From NCBI GenBank assembly GCA_902488835.1, contig CABTXQ010000048.1:1-7210 (forward strand): a stretch of DNA of 7,210 nucleotides, given 5' to 3'. Every line of letters starts with the position of its first letter. Within the stretch, counting starts at the first letter, position 1. The translations under genes were made by a program, and so were the position numbers. Positions 6,861 through 7,210 of the stretch are shown here, in pieces. A model generated the notes under the pieces. The model was not told the DNA's origin and did no database searches. It worked only from the letters and a program-made list of their open reading frames with translations. Origin of the DNA: an uncultured Ileibacterium sp. GTDB lineage: Bacteria; Bacillota; Clostridia; Peptostreptococcales; Anaerovoracaceae.

Positions 6861-7210
6861 CTTCTCTCCAATTTATATCCTACATTCCTAACTGTTACTA
6901 TGCAGTCTAAGCCGAGCTTTTTTCTCAGTTCCTTTATATATACATCGATGACCCTGTCATATGGAATTTCGTCCGTTGCTTTCCACACATTATCAATTAT
7001 CTTATCTCTTGACATTGCACGGCCCTCGTTATTAAGCAAGAACTTTAGAACCTCTAATTCTTTTGCATTAATTTCTACATCTTCACCATCTACTTTTGCC
7101 GTATAACTGGTGAAATTGATCTCCACATTCTTGTATTCAAACTTTTCTATCTCGCCATAATACTTCTTTATCAGAGCATCAATTCTAGCTTTTAACACCG
7201 GCAGAGAAAA
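6857..7210 (-). CDS. OmpR-family response regulator (partial, 5' end beyond the window)
   Basis: The visible 117 codons give the end of a receiver domain and a full winged-helix output domain. The reading frame stays open to the window edge and starts F-S-L-P-V-L-K-A-R-I, the sequence that normally follows the conserved Lys-Pro of the receiver, so a GTG at 7198 is an internal valine codon and not a start. About half the protein, including the phosphoacceptor Asp, is missing. The output domain runs from about EKFEYKNVEI to the end, with ELEVLKFLLNNEG and RVIDVYIKELRKKL (recognition region) and the terminal TVRNVGYKLE. It is a cytoplasmic transcription factor, presumably phosphorylated by the overlapping downstream kinase gene, and should control this operon or related transport genes. 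The targets are unknown. Confidence 0.92.
   Translation of the reverse strand, partial: FSLPVLKARIDALIKKYYGEIEKFEYKNVEINFTSYTAKVDGEDVEINAKELEVLKFLLNNEGRAMSRDKIIDNVWKATDEIPYDRVIDVYIKELRKKLGLDCIVTVRNVGYKLERR

Noticed and set aside
6857..7198. A complete 113-residue DNA-binding protein starting at GTG 7198
   Set aside because: The frame continues upstream to the window edge as FSLP, matching the end of a receiver domain, so this is a truncated full-length regulator.
1..7210. CRISPR arrays, tRNA or rRNA genes, insertion sequences, riboswitches
   Set aside because: Coding density is nearly complete, and no array repeats, transposase features or RNA gene signatures are visible.

Overview
The window is a gene-dense, AT-rich stretch with no non-coding gap over 300 bases. 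Overlapping start and stop codons, strong purine-rich Shine-Dalgarno sequences, one TTG start and the type of kinases and Na/Pi transporter all point to a low-GC Gram-positive bacterium (Bacillota, most likely an anaerobic Clostridia lineage). I cannot name a genus from the sequence alone.

Plus strand, 1-3806: the distal half of a phosphate (pst/pho) operon. The last nine codons and stop of pstB (Pst ATPase) are followed by phoU, a PhoB-type response regulator, a PhoR-type histidine kinase with extracytoplasmic Cache-like and cytoplasmic PAS domains, and a NagD-like HAD phosphatase. Every junction overlaps (1, 1, 4 and 16 nt), so the genes should be co-transcribed and translationally coupled. 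No promoter is expected inside the window; it should lie upstream of the pst genes.

Minus strand, 7210-3810: a second operon reading the opposite way. It holds the C-terminal half of an OmpR-family response regulator (5' end outside the window), a VncS/VanS-like sensor kinase with an unusually short ATP-lid region, and a Na/Pi cotransporter-family protein with a C-terminal PhoU-like domain. These junctions are also tight (4-nt overlap, then a TAA directly abutting ATG).

The two operons converge tail to tail with 3 bp between stop codons. The first provides high-affinity ABC-type phosphate uptake with its PhoU/PhoB/PhoR control. The second couples another two-component system to a predicted sodium-driven phosphate transporter that carries its own PhoU-like domain. 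The most noteworthy points are this pairing of two phosphate modules, the shortened kinase ATP lid and low GC of the second kinase, and the phosphatase gene coupled to phoR.
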